Positions 48,985 to 57,585 of a stretch of DNA of 64,000 bases are shown one piece after another. This DNA is from Chitinophaga sp. MM2321 (lineage in GTDB: Bacteria; Bacteroidota; Bacteroidia; Chitinophagales; Chitinophagaceae), in assembly GCF_964033635.1 (NCBI RefSeq), contig NZ_OZ035533.1, positions 6,109,001 to 6,173,000 on the forward strand, read 5' to 3'. The notes below the pieces were generated by a model. That model was not told the DNA's origin. It saw nothing but the letters and a program-made list of their open reading frames with translations, and did no database searches. How positions within the stretch are numbered: the stretch's first letter is position 1; the number at the start of each line of letters is the position of its first letter. A program made the position numbers and the translations under genes.

Positions 48985-49581
48985 GTGCCGCTTAATTATT
49001 ATGTAATTTATAAACCATATGAAGTGCTGACAAGGTTTACACCCGAGGGTAATAAATCCTGCCTGGCAGATTACTTCAAAGTACCGCAGGATGTATATCC
49101 GGTAGGTCGTCTCGACTACGATAGTGAGGGGTTGCTCCTGCTTACCAATGACAAGTCGTTGAATAGCAGGCTGCTGTTGCCACAACATGCGCATGAAAGA
49201 GAGTACTGGGTACAGGTAGACGGGGCCATTACGAACGCAGCTATCAAACAATTAAAAGAGGGGGTACAGATTTCTGTGGATGGAAAAATACATCGTACGA
49301 AACCTTGTTTTGCAGAAATATTTGCAGCAGAACCCTTCCTGCCGCCCCGCAACCCACCTATCCGTTTTCGTAAAAGCATTCCGGCGCCCTGGATCCGTAT
49401 GATTTTACAGGAAGGAAAGAACAGGCAGGTGAGAAAAATGACGGCAGCTGTAGGCTTTCCTACGTTGAGGCTTGTCCGTTATCGTATTGAGCACATTACC
49501 GTGGAAGGAATGCAGCCCGGAGACATGGTTCAGTTGAGCCGGGAAGAGATCCACCGGAAACTGCAGCTCACCTCCTTTTGA
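48985..49581 (+). CDS. rluE: 23S rRNA pseudouridine synthase, RluE-type
   Basis: 198 residues from a GTG start at 48985; no usable ATG lies near the conserved PLNYYVIYKPYEVLTRFTPE. The catalytic Asp is in YPVGRLDYDSEGLLLLTND, followed by the family motif KNRQVRKMTAAVGFPTLRLVRYRI. RluE makes pseudouridine in helix 89 of 23S rRNA. No S4 domain is seen, which fits RluE rather than RsuA. It is divergent from the regulator gene with about 55 bases between starts. Confidence 0.9.
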   Translation: MPLNYYVIYKPYEVLTRFTPEGNKSCLADYFKVPQDVYPVGRLDYDSEGLLLLTNDKSLNSRLLLPQHAHEREYWVQVDGAITNAAIKQLKEGVQISVDGKIHRTKPCFAEIFAAEPFLPPRNPPIRFRKSIPAPWIRMILQEGKNRQVRKMTAAVGFPTLRLVRYRIEHITVEGMQPGDMVQLSREEIHRKLQLTSF

Positions 49582-49594
49582 GATTTACGGAGAT

Positions 49595-49675
49595 AGCTAT
49601 ACTATCGCGCGGGAATCAACAAATGCAGGATTCCAAAATCAGGCAACCTCAAAATCAAGAAATCCACAAATTTTA
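49595..49675. repeat. Degenerate AT-rich repeat fragment
   Basis: CAAAATCAGGCAACCTCAAAATCAAGAAATCCACAAATTTT resembles one arm of the GATTTTTTGATTT family; no good opposite arm is left. Confidence 0.4.
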
Positions 49676-49704
49676 ACTAGGTTTGTCACCTATAAAATTC
49701 TATT

Positions 49705-50580
49705 ATGCTGAAATCAATGACCGGCTTCGGAAGGGCAGAAAGCGCAAGAGGCGAAACGAGTATAGTGGTGGAAATCAAATCGCTGAATGGTAAGCAGTTT
49801 GAAGTGAACCTGAAATTTTCTCCTTTGCTAAAGCCTTATGAGTTCGACATCCGTTCGCTTATGCAACAAACTTTGCAACGCGGTACACTCGATGCAACGA
49901 TCAACATTCGTCAGAATGGCGCTACCCGTCCGGTTGTAATCAATACTGACCTTGCCAAGTATTACTATCAATCCATCACTACATTAGCCAACGAGCTGGA
50001 TCTGCCACAGGGAGATATGCTTAATGTGCTGATGAAACTGCCGGAAGTAGTAAGCCCTGCTTCAGAGCAGATGGCGGAAGAAGAATGGAAAGATGTGGAG
50101 AACACCCTGAAAGCAGCCCTCTCCGACCTGGACGTTCATCGTCAGGACGAAGGACTGATGCTGCAGGCTGATCTGCAACAACGCATAGAAAACATTGATG
50201 CCTATACGCTGAAGGTGAAAGAACTGGACCCTTTGCGTAAAGACCGTATCCGCCAGCGTTTGGAAGGATTGCTGGCTGAACATGTAGGGAAAGAAAATGT
50301 GGATGCCAACAGGCTTGAACAGGAACTGATCTTTTATCTGGAAAAACTGGATATTTCTGAAGAACTGTCGCGCCTGGAAAATCATCTCCGTTACTTTAAA
50401 GAAATCCTGAAAGATGCAGATGCTGCAAAAGGCAAGAAGCTGGGTTTTGTATTACAGGAAATAGGGCGTGAAATAAATACAACCGGTTCTAAAGCCAATG
50501 ATGCCGGCATCCAGCAATGGGTGGTGTTGATGAAAGATGAACTGGAGAAGGCCAAAGAACAAGTTTTAAATGTTTTATAG
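49705..50580 (+). CDS. yicC: YicC-family endoribonuclease
   Basis: 291 residues, the usual length. Family features are MLKSMTGFGRAESARGETSIVVEIKSLNGKQFEVNLKF, then RGTLDATINI, and at the C-terminus RLENHLRYFKEILKDA and GKKLGFVLQEIGREINTTGSKANDAGIQQWVVLMKDELEKAKEQVLNVL-type helices. YicC proteins are RNA endonucleases that act in small-RNA turnover. It is the first gene of a four-gene run with gldH, a kinase and a regulator; gldH follows after 15 bases. Confidence 0.94.
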   Translation: MLKSMTGFGRAESARGETSIVVEIKSLNGKQFEVNLKFSPLLKPYEFDIRSLMQQTLQRGTLDATINIRQNGATRPVVINTDLAKYYYQSITTLANELDLPQGDMLNVLMKLPEVVSPASEQMAEEEWKDVENTLKAALSDLDVHRQDEGLMLQADLQQRIENIDAYTLKVKELDPLRKDRIRQRLEGLLAEHVGKENVDANRLEQELIFYLEKLDISEELSRLENHLRYFKEILKDADAAKGKKLGFVLQEIGREINTTGSKANDAGIQQWVVLMKDELEKAKEQVLNVL

Positions 50581-50595
50581 CAAGGCGTATACCGT

Positions 50596-51084
50596 ATGAA
50601 GAGATTACTCCTGGTAACAGCAGGCTTATTTTTACTGGCTGCTGCCTGCAAGCCGCCTAAAATGGATGCGTTCGAGAAGAACCTGGAAATACCGGGTCAT
50701 GACTGGGCATACGATTTTAAACCGTCTTTTGAAGTAGCTATACAACCGGAAGATACTGCCGATCTGTACAATATTTACGTGAACGTGCGGCATACCGATG
50801 CCTATCCATATAGCAATGTATGGATCCTGGTAGGCACACAATATCCGGGAGACAGCACTGCCCGCGAGCAAAGGGTAGAACTGCCGTTATCTGATATAAA
50901 CGGGAAATGGCTGGGAAGCGGGTTGGATGATATCTACGAACACCGTATCCCCATTCAGCAAAAAGCCATTTTCGACAAGCCGGGCACCTATAAATTTACA
51001 TTTGAGCAAAACATGCGGCAAAATCCGCTTCCGCATGTGATGAATGTTGGCTTGCGGATTGAGAAAGCCGGCAAACGGCCATGA
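50596..51084 (+). CDS. gldH: Gliding motility lipoprotein GldH
   Basis: 162 residues with lipoprotein signal MKRLLLVTAGLFLLAAAC (Cys at 18). Family phrases are DWAYDFKPSFEVAIQPEDTADLYNIYVNVRHTDAYPYSN, LPLSDINGKWLGSGLDDIYEHRI and KPGTYKFTFEQNMRQNPLPHVMNVGLRIEK. GldH is needed for gliding and is linked to the type IX secretion machinery in Bacteroidota. It overlaps the next gene's start by four bases (ATGA), suggesting coupled translation with the kinase. Confidence 0.92.
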   Translation: MKRLLLVTAGLFLLAAACKPPKMDAFEKNLEIPGHDWAYDFKPSFEVAIQPEDTADLYNIYVNVRHTDAYPYSNVWILVGTQYPGDSTAREQRVELPLSDINGKWLGSGLDDIYEHRIPIQQKAIFDKPGTYKFTFEQNMRQNPLPHVMNVGLRIEKAGKRP

Positions 51085-52100
51085 TGAGAAAGATTTTCAA
51101 TAAAATGCAGGAAGGAAAATCTGTTTCCTTCGTTTATTTGCTGGTATTGGGATATACCATTGCGGCCCTGATCTGGTGGGGCGTATTACTGTTCAGACAA
51201 AGCGAACAAATTACCCGCTTTGAACGGCAAAACCTCTCTTTGCGTATAGATAGTCTTACACAACCCGTAGAGCACGTGCTGGAGATGCAGCGGATCGACA
51301 AGGAGGAACACATGCGTTCTTTTAAATATTTTGGAGAAGGCGTTATCTTCCTGGTGATCATCTTACTCGGCGCGCTCTTTGTGTACAGGGCTGTGTGGAA
51401 ATATATGAAACTCAGCCGGCAGCAACAGAATTTTATGATGGCAGTTACGCATGAACTGAAATCACCTATTGCAGCGGCTAAACTGAACCTTGAAACCATC
51501 CGGCGTCACCGGCTGGACGAAGAGAAACAGGCTAAACTGATAGATAATACCATTCGAGAAACCAACCGGCTGGATCAGCTTTGCAATAACATCCTGTTGG
51601 CCGCACAACTGGAAACACATAAATACCAGCTGTATAAAGAGCCGCTGGATTTTTCTGCACTACTGGAAGCCGGGATCAGAGATCTGGGCGGACGTATAGG
51701 CACACATGCTATTAATGCCAGTATTTTACCGCACGTGTGGATGGAAGGAGATAAACTGATGTTGCAGATCATCCTGAGCAATCTGGTAGAAAACGCCGTG
51801 AAATATGCACCGCGTAATACGGCTGTCAATGTAAAACTGTTTGAAGAAGACGAAGAACTGAAATTGCAGGTAACGGACGAAGGTCCGGGAATACCATTGG
51901 AAGAACGGAAACGGATCTTCCTGAAATTTTACCGCGTTGGCAATGAAAACACCCGTAAAGCAAAAGGCTCCGGACTGGGTTTATTCCTCACCGCTAAAAT
52001 AGTAGAACAGCATGGCGGCTATATTGAAGTAAAGGGAAATGTTCCAACAGGTGCCTGCTTTGAAATAACGTGGCCTGAATATTCCGTGCAAACAGCGTAA
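51081..52100 (+). CDS. Sensor histidine kinase linked to gldH
   Basis: 339 residues. Two membrane segments are at ~18-38 and ~87-103 with a ~50-residue periplasmic loop. The kinase core is intact: H124 in VTHELKSPIAAAKLNLE, N-box LSNLVENAVKYAP, G1 TDEGPGIP, F-box FLKFYRVG and G2 GSGLGLFLTAK. The small periplasmic loop suggests that it senses membrane state or a partner protein. It follows gldH with a 4-base overlap and precedes its regulator by 65 bases. Confidence 0.93.
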   Translation: MMRKIFNKMQEGKSVSFVYLLVLGYTIAALIWWGVLLFRQSEQITRFERQNLSLRIDSLTQPVEHVLEMQRIDKEEHMRSFKYFGEGVIFLVIILLGALFVYRAVWKYMKLSRQQQNFMMAVTHELKSPIAAAKLNLETIRRHRLDEEKQAKLIDNTIRETNRLDQLCNNILLAAQLETHKYQLYKEPLDFSALLEAGIRDLGGRIGTHAINASILPHVWMEGDKLMLQIILSNLVENAVKYAPRNTAVNVKLFEEDEELKLQVTDEGPGIPLEERKRIFLKFYRVGNENTRKAKGSGLGLFLTAKIVEQHGGYIEVKGNVPTGACFEITWPEYSVQTA

Positions 52101-52165
52101 ATTAGATTCCGGATACGGATATAACCTATCGGTCCGCGATTTGTAGTAAAATCAAACATTAACAC

Positions 52166-52876
52166 ATGAAGGAAGCTACCAAGGCATCAATACTACTGGT
52201 GGAGGACGAGGAAAACCTCCAGGAGGCGCTGAAGCTGAACCTGGAGCTGGAAGGATATGAAGTGACAGCGGTAGACAACGGCACAGCTGCACTCAAAGCT
52301 GTCAAAAACGAATACTTCGATCTCATCATACTGGACATCATGTTACCTGAAATGGACGGCATCGCCGTATGCGAAAACATCCGCATTCAGAACAATGAAG
52401 TTCCCATTCTTTTCCTGAGCGCCAAAAACAGCAGTGCAGACCGCGTACTCGGCCTCAAAAAAGGAGGAGATGACTACATGACCAAACCCTTTAACCTGGA
52501 AGAACTGCTGCTCCGTGTTGAGAAGCTGATCGTGAAAAACAAGAAGATCCAGGATAAAGACAGCGTTCCCAATGTTTACCGCTTCGGTGAAAATATGATC
52601 GACTTTGCCGCACAGGAATGTGTAGGGAAAGATGGTAAGCATTATGAACTGAGCAAAAAGGAAGCGATGTTACTGAAACTCCTGATAGAAAATAAAGGAG
52701 AGGTTGTTACACGCGAAAAAATTCTACAGGTAGTTTGGGGGTATAACGTATACCCTACTACGCGTACGATCGATAACTTTATTCTCAACTTCCGTAAATA
52801 TTTTGAAGAAGACAGCCGTAACTCAAAATACTTCCACTCTGTAAGAGGTGTGGGGTATAAATTCACGGAAGTATAA
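52166..52876 (+). CDS. OmpR-family response regulator linked to gldH
   Basis: 236 residues. The receiver has D57 (LIILDIMLPEMDG), the acidic pair E13-D14 and Lys in FLSAKNSS. The winged HTH follows (YELSKKEAMLLKLLIENKGEVVTREKILQVVWGYN, TRTIDNFILNFRKYFEED, FHSVRGVGYKF). It is likely the partner of the kinase just upstream. A long-loop hairpin follows the stop. Confidence 0.95.
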   Translation: MKEATKASILLVEDEENLQEALKLNLELEGYEVTAVDNGTAALKAVKNEYFDLIILDIMLPEMDGIAVCENIRIQNNEVPILFLSAKNSSADRVLGLKKGGDDYMTKPFNLEELLLRVEKLIVKNKKIQDKDSVPNVYRFGENMIDFAAQECVGKDGKHYELSKKEAMLLKLLIENKGEVVTREKILQVVWGYNVYPTTRTIDNFILNFRKYFEEDSRNSKYFHSVRGVGYKFTEV

Positions 52877-52901
52877 TACTGCATCAAAAAACACGTAGAA
52901 A

Positions 52902-52960
52902 GCGCCCCAACAAAGCTTTGAAGCATTACATGCAATAAAACAAAAACGATGTTGGGGCGC
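52902..52960. repeat. Long-loop hairpin after the regulator gene
   Basis: GCGCCCCAACA (52902-52912) and TGTTGGGGCGC (52950-52960) form a perfect 11-bp GC-rich stem with a 37-base loop, followed by CTTTG rather than a T run. It may end transcription weakly or belong to an RNA element. Confidence 0.6.
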
Positions 52961-53115
52961 CTTTGTATAAGCCCCTTTGCCACTTTTCCGCGTTTTCTCC
53001 CCACTTTCCTGTAAAAACCTGCCTCCGGCTAAATCCCCCTTTCTATTCGTAATGAATTAACCGATATTTAATGTACTTATCAGCAGAGCTTTTCAATCTC
53101 CTGTAAACCTTATGT

Positions 53116-53925
53116 GTGACACATTATTACAATGAAATTGTTTTTGCTGCGGGATGGCCGTACTGGCTGTTTTTTTTGTTAAGTCTCATTACCCTCGTCG
53201 TATTTTTTATCCTGCGGGAAAGAAGAATCAGGAGAGCCTCAGCGAAAGAAATAACCATACAACATACGTTGACTAACCTGGAGTTGCATGCATTCCAGGC
53301 GCATATGGACCCGCATTTTATTTTTAATAGCCTCAATGCTATTCACCATTACATTCTTACTACCAGTACGGATATGGCATCTTTATACCTGACCCGCTTT
53401 TCGCGGCTCATGCGTTTGATGATCGGTAATTTTAATAAGGAATGGGTGTCGCTGTATGACGACCTGGAGGCGCTGGAACTATACATCCAGCTGGAGCAGT
53501 TGCGTTTTGATCACCAGTTTAGTTACCAGGTAGAGATCCTGCCGGAAGTGAATCAGCAGTTTTCCCTGGTGCCGCCGTTGATCATTCAACCATATGTGCA
53601 GTATGCTATCTGGCACCGTTTGTTGCTGCGTCCGCAAAAGAGCGGAGGCCACTTGCTGATTATCATCGGCAGAGAAAATGATCGGCTCTTTATCCAGGTG
53701 GAAGATAACGGAGTGCTGACAACGGAATTACTCGATGATACCGGTGAGCGACAGGCTTCCGGTATTGATATTGCCGCCGAAAGATTATATATGATGAGTG
53801 AAAAATATCATATGCTGGCGGGTATCCAGGCACAGCAGCTGTTGGATGAGCAGCAGGAACCCTGTGGTAACCGGCTTACTATCAGCATGCAGCATATGGC
53901 TTCCCGGCAATCTATGGCAGGATAA
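53116..53925 (+). CDS. LytS-type histidine kinase with damaged ATP site
   Basis: 269 residues from GTG at 53116; the nearby ATG at 53112 is in another frame. One or two membrane segments (YWLFFLLSLITLVVFFIL) precede a HisKA_7TM-less His_kinase domain. H67 is in the conserved HMDPHFIFNSLNAI. The N-box, normally PxVENAIxH, reads PYVQYAIWH with V161-Q162-Y163, so the Mg-binding Asn is Tyr and its Glu is Gln. G1 (VEDNGV) is present. The ATP-binding half is probably impaired. No LytTR regulator is adjacent. Confidence 0.78.
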   Translation: MTHYYNEIVFAAGWPYWLFFLLSLITLVVFFILRERRIRRASAKEITIQHTLTNLELHAFQAHMDPHFIFNSLNAIHHYILTTSTDMASLYLTRFSRLMRLMIGNFNKEWVSLYDDLEALELYIQLEQLRFDHQFSYQVEILPEVNQQFSLVPPLIIQPYVQYAIWHRLLLRPQKSGGHLLIIIGRENDRLFIQVEDNGVLTTELLDDTGERQASGIDIAAERLYMMSEKYHMLAGIQAQQLLDEQQEPCGNRLTISMQHMASRQSMAG

Positions 53926-53934
53926 AAGCGCCTG

Positions 53935-54720
53935 TTATAACCGCTTGATATAAGTACAGCTGATCCAACCACTCTTTCCATCTGCCAGTGCTATTTTGCA
54001 AAAATCTTTGGTGGCATCTGCTACATGTACTTTCATTCCTTCCTGCACTTCAAATGCATCTTTACTATTTTCGTCGGGCGCCAGTTTTACTTTGAGGTTA
54101 TTATGCATGATAATACCATCGTTGTGGTCATTAGCCACCAGGTAGGTATCTACAGACATGACGAGGTATAATACAAACAAGGTTCCTATCGCATAGTTAC
54201 CCCAGCGCAGGAATTTGTTTTTCCAACCCGGTAAAAAAGTATTCAGCATAACGCCGGCTATCAGCAGCCAGAAAAAGAAGAGGGTGCCGATGGCCCATGC
54301 ATTGGGCGCATGGAGCTGTTGTAATTGCCGCCACCACTGCTGAAAGAATACTAACGGTAACTCCTCTACGTAACCGCTTACCTTCTGATTGGCCAGCGAC
54401 AGGTTATGTTTTACGTCGGCATCATCAGGCGAAAGTTGCAATGCCTTTTCGTAGTTGTATATGGCGTTGCCGGTTTGCCCTGCTTTGTAGCAGGCGTTGC
54501 CGGCATTGAAATATAAGGCTTTCTGCTTGTTGCCTTCATTCAGCAGTTGCTGATAAGCGGCTGCAGCTTCTGTAAACTTACTTTGCTGATAGAGACTATT
54601 GGCTTCATCAAAACGTTGCTGCTGGCCTTTTTGCTGTGCCTGTGTACTGATACCTGATAGCATCAGGCTAAACAGGCCCAGGGCAAAAAAAAGTGAGGTA
54701 ATATTTCTGTGATTCAACAT
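53935..54720 (-). CDS. batE: BatE: TPR and SH3-domain protein
   Basis: 261 residues with a signal peptide (MLNHRNITSLFFALGLFSLMLSGISTQA). TPR motifs run from ~35 to 115 (RFDEANSLYQQSKFTEAAAAYQQLL, GNACYKAGQTGNAIYNYEKALQLSPDDAD). Two membrane segments follow (WAIGTLFFFWLLIAGVML, YAIGTLFVLYLVMSV), then a bacterial SH3 domain at the end (MKVHVADATKDFCKIALADGKSGWI). This is the BatE layout. Bat proteins form a membrane complex in aerotolerance and envelope homeostasis. It follows batD by 18 bases. Confidence 0.87.
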   Translation of the reverse strand: MLNHRNITSLFFALGLFSLMLSGISTQAQQKGQQQRFDEANSLYQQSKFTEAAAAYQQLLNEGNKQKALYFNAGNACYKAGQTGNAIYNYEKALQLSPDDADVKHNLSLANQKVSGYVEELPLVFFQQWWRQLQQLHAPNAWAIGTLFFFWLLIAGVMLNTFLPGWKNKFLRWGNYAIGTLFVLYLVMSVDTYLVANDHNDGIIMHNNLKVKLAPDENSKDAFEVQEGMKVHVADATKDFCKIALADGKSGWISCTYIKRL

Positions 54721-54738
54721 TCTGCCGTCGTTAAATAA

Positions 54739-56688
54739 TTAATTCTTCAGCGCATCTTCCAGGTTACTGATAATATTGACCGCCTGCGTATAAGTGCCCT
54801 GCATTTTATGATTATTATGTGCCGGTGCATATAACGCCATTTCGCAATTATCAATCAGTTCAAAGAGGTTGCTGGTATTGCTGCCGTTGATCTGGCGCGC
54901 TGCCAACTTGTCTTGTATTAATTGTTTGTTAAGGTCTGCGAATGGTATTTTCAGCTTATGGCTCAGGTATCCCCATACTGCGCGGGATGTTTCTTCATAG
55001 AAAGATTTATCCTTTCCTTCTTTCAGATAACGTGCCGCCAGCTCCAGTCTTTTCAGGGCTACTTTATTGGCGTAGCGATGTTTGAGCAGTGCTGCATTGG
55101 TGGTATTATAATCTTTTCTGCGTTTGTACAGGATGATACCTGCTGCTATGAGCAAGGGCAATAACAACAACAGATAGAACCAGGGGCTGACAATAAACCA
55201 GCTGTGCTTCTTTGTCCAGTTGAGTATACTGGTATCATTCTTCACCATATCATTTTTGCCTACGCTGAAATCGTGTTTGTTCTCCCGTACCTGTTTGCCT
55301 TGTGTAATATCGACAACGAAAGGTCCGGAGCTCAGTGTTTTATAGCTGTTGGCAGCAGGATCGAAATAAGAAAATTCCACTGCCGGAATAGTATGTTCAC
55401 CTGCTTCTTTCGGCATCAGCACATATTCATACTGACGACTGCCGGAGAGCGGGTTGCTGTTTTTTTCAATATTGTCCGTCACTTTAGGATCATACTTCTC
55501 AAATCCGCTGGGGGTCTCTACTTTAGGCGAGTTGAGGAGGTTTACATTTCCCTGTCCGCTGATGGTCACTTTGAGCGTGAGGGCATCGTCAGTACTCAGT
55601 TTATTTTTATCTATTACAGCAGTCATGTTGAAACGACCAACGGCGCCATTGAAGCTCACCGGTCTGCCTTCTACCGGCAGCGGTTTCACCGTTACCTTAA
55701 TGGGGCTGCTCTGTATTTTGTAAGGGACATCCTGGTATTCCACTTCCGGCCTGTTAAAGAAATCGTCGAAGAACGGATCTTTAAAAGCGGGATCATTGAA
55801 GAAATCGTCGAAGGGATCTTTAGCATGCGCGCGTTTGTTGTTCACCAATTTTACGAGGCGCACCTGGTTATCCACTTCCACCGGGTCCAGTTCCAGTGTG
55901 CCCGATTGCAGGGGGAATAAGAGGGTTTTGCGGATGGTAAACACTTTAAAAGGAATGCCATTCACCCGTTCTTCTGTGGCCTGCGGCGGATTGGGAAGCT
56001 CTATATCTTTTGCAGAAAAGCCTTTAAAAGCGGGTACTTTGGTAACGCTTGAATTTGTAGGGAGACGTGTATACAGTTTATACGTTGCCGTTAGTTGGTC
56101 GCCTTCATACAGATCCGTTTTATCAACGTCTACTTTCAGGAAAATATTTTTGCGCAGTTTCTCTGTTACGTCCTCTCCTTTTTTGAGTACGCCTTCGGGA
56201 AGATCCTCGCCATTGCCTGGCTGGCTGCGGCGTGGCGGTGCAACGGGTTGTTGTTGTTGCTGTTGCGGCTGTTGTTGTTGTGCCTGCGCATTACCTCTTT
56301 TCACCTCAATGAGTACTGGATTGGATTTCACCACATTCCCGTTTACCCGTGCCTGTGCGCCGGCAATAGTAAAGTTACCTACATGTTTGGGTTGCAGGAT
56401 ATAATTCAGGGCAATATATTCAGAGCGTTTGCCATTGAAAATCGATTGGCCCTGCATCTGGGAGGGGCCTTGTAAAATCTCAAAGTCTTTGAAGCTTGGA
56501 GGGATAAAGCTGCTCACATTGACGCCATTCTCCAGCATGAACTGGATCTGGAATGGTTCATCCTGCGACACAGTATTGCTGCTCACACTGGTAGTGAAGC
56601 GAAACTCCTGCGCGCTGGCACAAGCCACCAGTCCCAAACAGAACAAAACGGAGAAAATACACTTCCTTATACTAAATCTGTCCTTCAT
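54739..56688 (-). CDS. batD: BatD: oxygen-tolerance protein
   Basis: 649 residues from the ATG at 56688, which opens a signal peptide (MKDRFSIRKCIFSVLFCLGLVACASAQ); the frame opens five codons earlier. Family phrases are FRFTTSVSSNTVSQDEPFQIQFML, GPSQMQGQSIFNGKRSEYIALNYILQPKHVGNFTI and the repeated Ig-like domains ending in a membrane segment (~505-530). A polyglutamine-like stretch (AQAQQQQPQQQQQQPV) sits near residue 145. BatD is an envelope protein of the Bat system. BatABC are not in the window; an SDR gene lies upstream instead. Confidence 0.9.
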   Translation of the reverse strand: MKDRFSIRKCIFSVLFCLGLVACASAQEFRFTTSVSSNTVSQDEPFQIQFMLENGVNVSSFIPPSFKDFEILQGPSQMQGQSIFNGKRSEYIALNYILQPKHVGNFTIAGAQARVNGNVVKSNPVLIEVKRGNAQAQQQQPQQQQQQPVAPPRRSQPGNGEDLPEGVLKKGEDVTEKLRKNIFLKVDVDKTDLYEGDQLTATYKLYTRLPTNSSVTKVPAFKGFSAKDIELPNPPQATEERVNGIPFKVFTIRKTLLFPLQSGTLELDPVEVDNQVRLVKLVNNKRAHAKDPFDDFFNDPAFKDPFFDDFFNRPEVEYQDVPYKIQSSPIKVTVKPLPVEGRPVSFNGAVGRFNMTAVIDKNKLSTDDALTLKVTISGQGNVNLLNSPKVETPSGFEKYDPKVTDNIEKNSNPLSGSRQYEYVLMPKEAGEHTIPAVEFSYFDPAANSYKTLSSGPFVVDITQGKQVRENKHDFSVGKNDMVKNDTSILNWTKKHSWFIVSPWFYLLLLLPLLIAAGIILYKRRKDYNTTNAALLKHRYANKVALKRLELAARYLKEGKDKSFYEETSRAVWGYLSHKLKIPFADLNKQLIQDKLAARQINGSNTSNLFELIDNCEMALYAPAHNNHKMQGTYTQAVNIISNLEDALKN

Positions 56689-56786
56689 AATTGATGTCAA
56701 CAAATTTAACCAAAGCCGCTAGGGAAGCGGCGTTACGACCCGTTAAAACTTAGTTAAAAGATTATATATAAATGGAAAATTTACCA

Positions 56787-57488
56787 CTAGATGTCGCCCA
56801 GCATAGGCCGCAGGAGGATTTCCTCTACAACGGTTTGTTTGGCCAGGGAGAAGGCCGCCCAGATAATGTTGGCAATATCTTCAGGGGGCATCATTCTGTC
56901 GGGAGGGGCTTCAAAGCCTTCCCAGGAGGCGGTAAGCGTAGGGCCAGGGCTTACTGACGTAACCCGGATATTATAGGGTACCAGCTCTTTCCGCAGGTTT
57001 TTACTGAATCCCAGCAGGGCGTGTTTGGTAATGCCATAGGAGCCGCCATTGGGATAGGCGCTGTGGCTGGCAGTGGAACACATGTTGAAAATATGACCAT
57101 TGCGTTGTTGTATCATCAGCGGCATCAGTTCCCGTGTCAGGTGATAGGCACTGTATACATTTACCGCCATTAACTTTTCAAGCAGGCCGTCTGCTTCCTG
57201 GTGGATGCTGCCAGGGATGAAGATACCGGCATTATTTACCAGGATATCGATAGAAGAAAAAGTAGATTTTATTTTTTTAGCAAAAGCCAGTACCTGCGCC
57301 TTATCTCCCATATCAACAGGCTCTGCCATGACAGTTACTGCCGGGTTTTGCTGTTGTATAGCGGCTTTTGCTGCGGCCAGCGCATCTGCGCTACGTGCAC
57401 AAATAACCACGTTAAACCCTTCCTGTGCCAGTTTCTCTGCAATAGCCTTTCCGATGCCTTTGCTGGCACCTGTAATAACTGCATTCAT
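56787..57488 (-). CDS. Short-chain dehydrogenase/reductase
   Basis: 233 residues from the ATG at 57488 (MNAVITGASKGIGKAIAEKL); the frame opens further upstream without family match. Classical SDR features are TGASKGIG (cofactor), NNAGIF, and SYGITKHALLGF (Tyr and Lys). CSTASHSAYPNGG carries the catalytic Ser region. It should oxidise or reduce a hydroxyl group with NAD(P). It belongs to a group often annotated as 3-ketoacyl-ACP reductase-like, but the substrate is unknown. It ends before a long non-coding run upstream of batD. Confidence 0.9.
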   Translation of the reverse strand: MNAVITGASKGIGKAIAEKLAQEGFNVVICARSADALAAAKAAIQQQNPAVTVMAEPVDMGDKAQVLAFAKKIKSTFSSIDILVNNAGIFIPGSIHQEADGLLEKLMAVNVYSAYHLTRELMPLMIQQRNGHIFNMCSTASHSAYPNGGSYGITKHALLGFSKNLRKELVPYNIRVTSVSPGPTLTASWEGFEAPPDRMMPPEDIANIIWAAFSLAKQTVVEEILLRPMLGDI

Positions 57489-57570
57489 AAATATCCTTGA
57501 TTGAAGCGGTAAAATAGTGAATTTAGTTGAATGCAGGGGTAGCATCCCGGTCCATCTGTTTTGTATTTTG

Positions 57571-57578
57571 TACCTTTG
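57571..57578 (+). promoter_or_regulatory. -7 element TACCTTTG close to yjjG
   Basis: TACCTTTG fits TAnnTTTG and ends seven bases before the yjjG ATG, so the transcript may be leaderless. It lies outside the divergent SDR gene. Confidence 0.4.
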
Positions 57579-57585
57579 CGCAGTC

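Noticed and set aside
55204..55920. 238-codon plus-strand frame inside batD
   Set aside because: Antisense shadow of batD with no recognisable domain.
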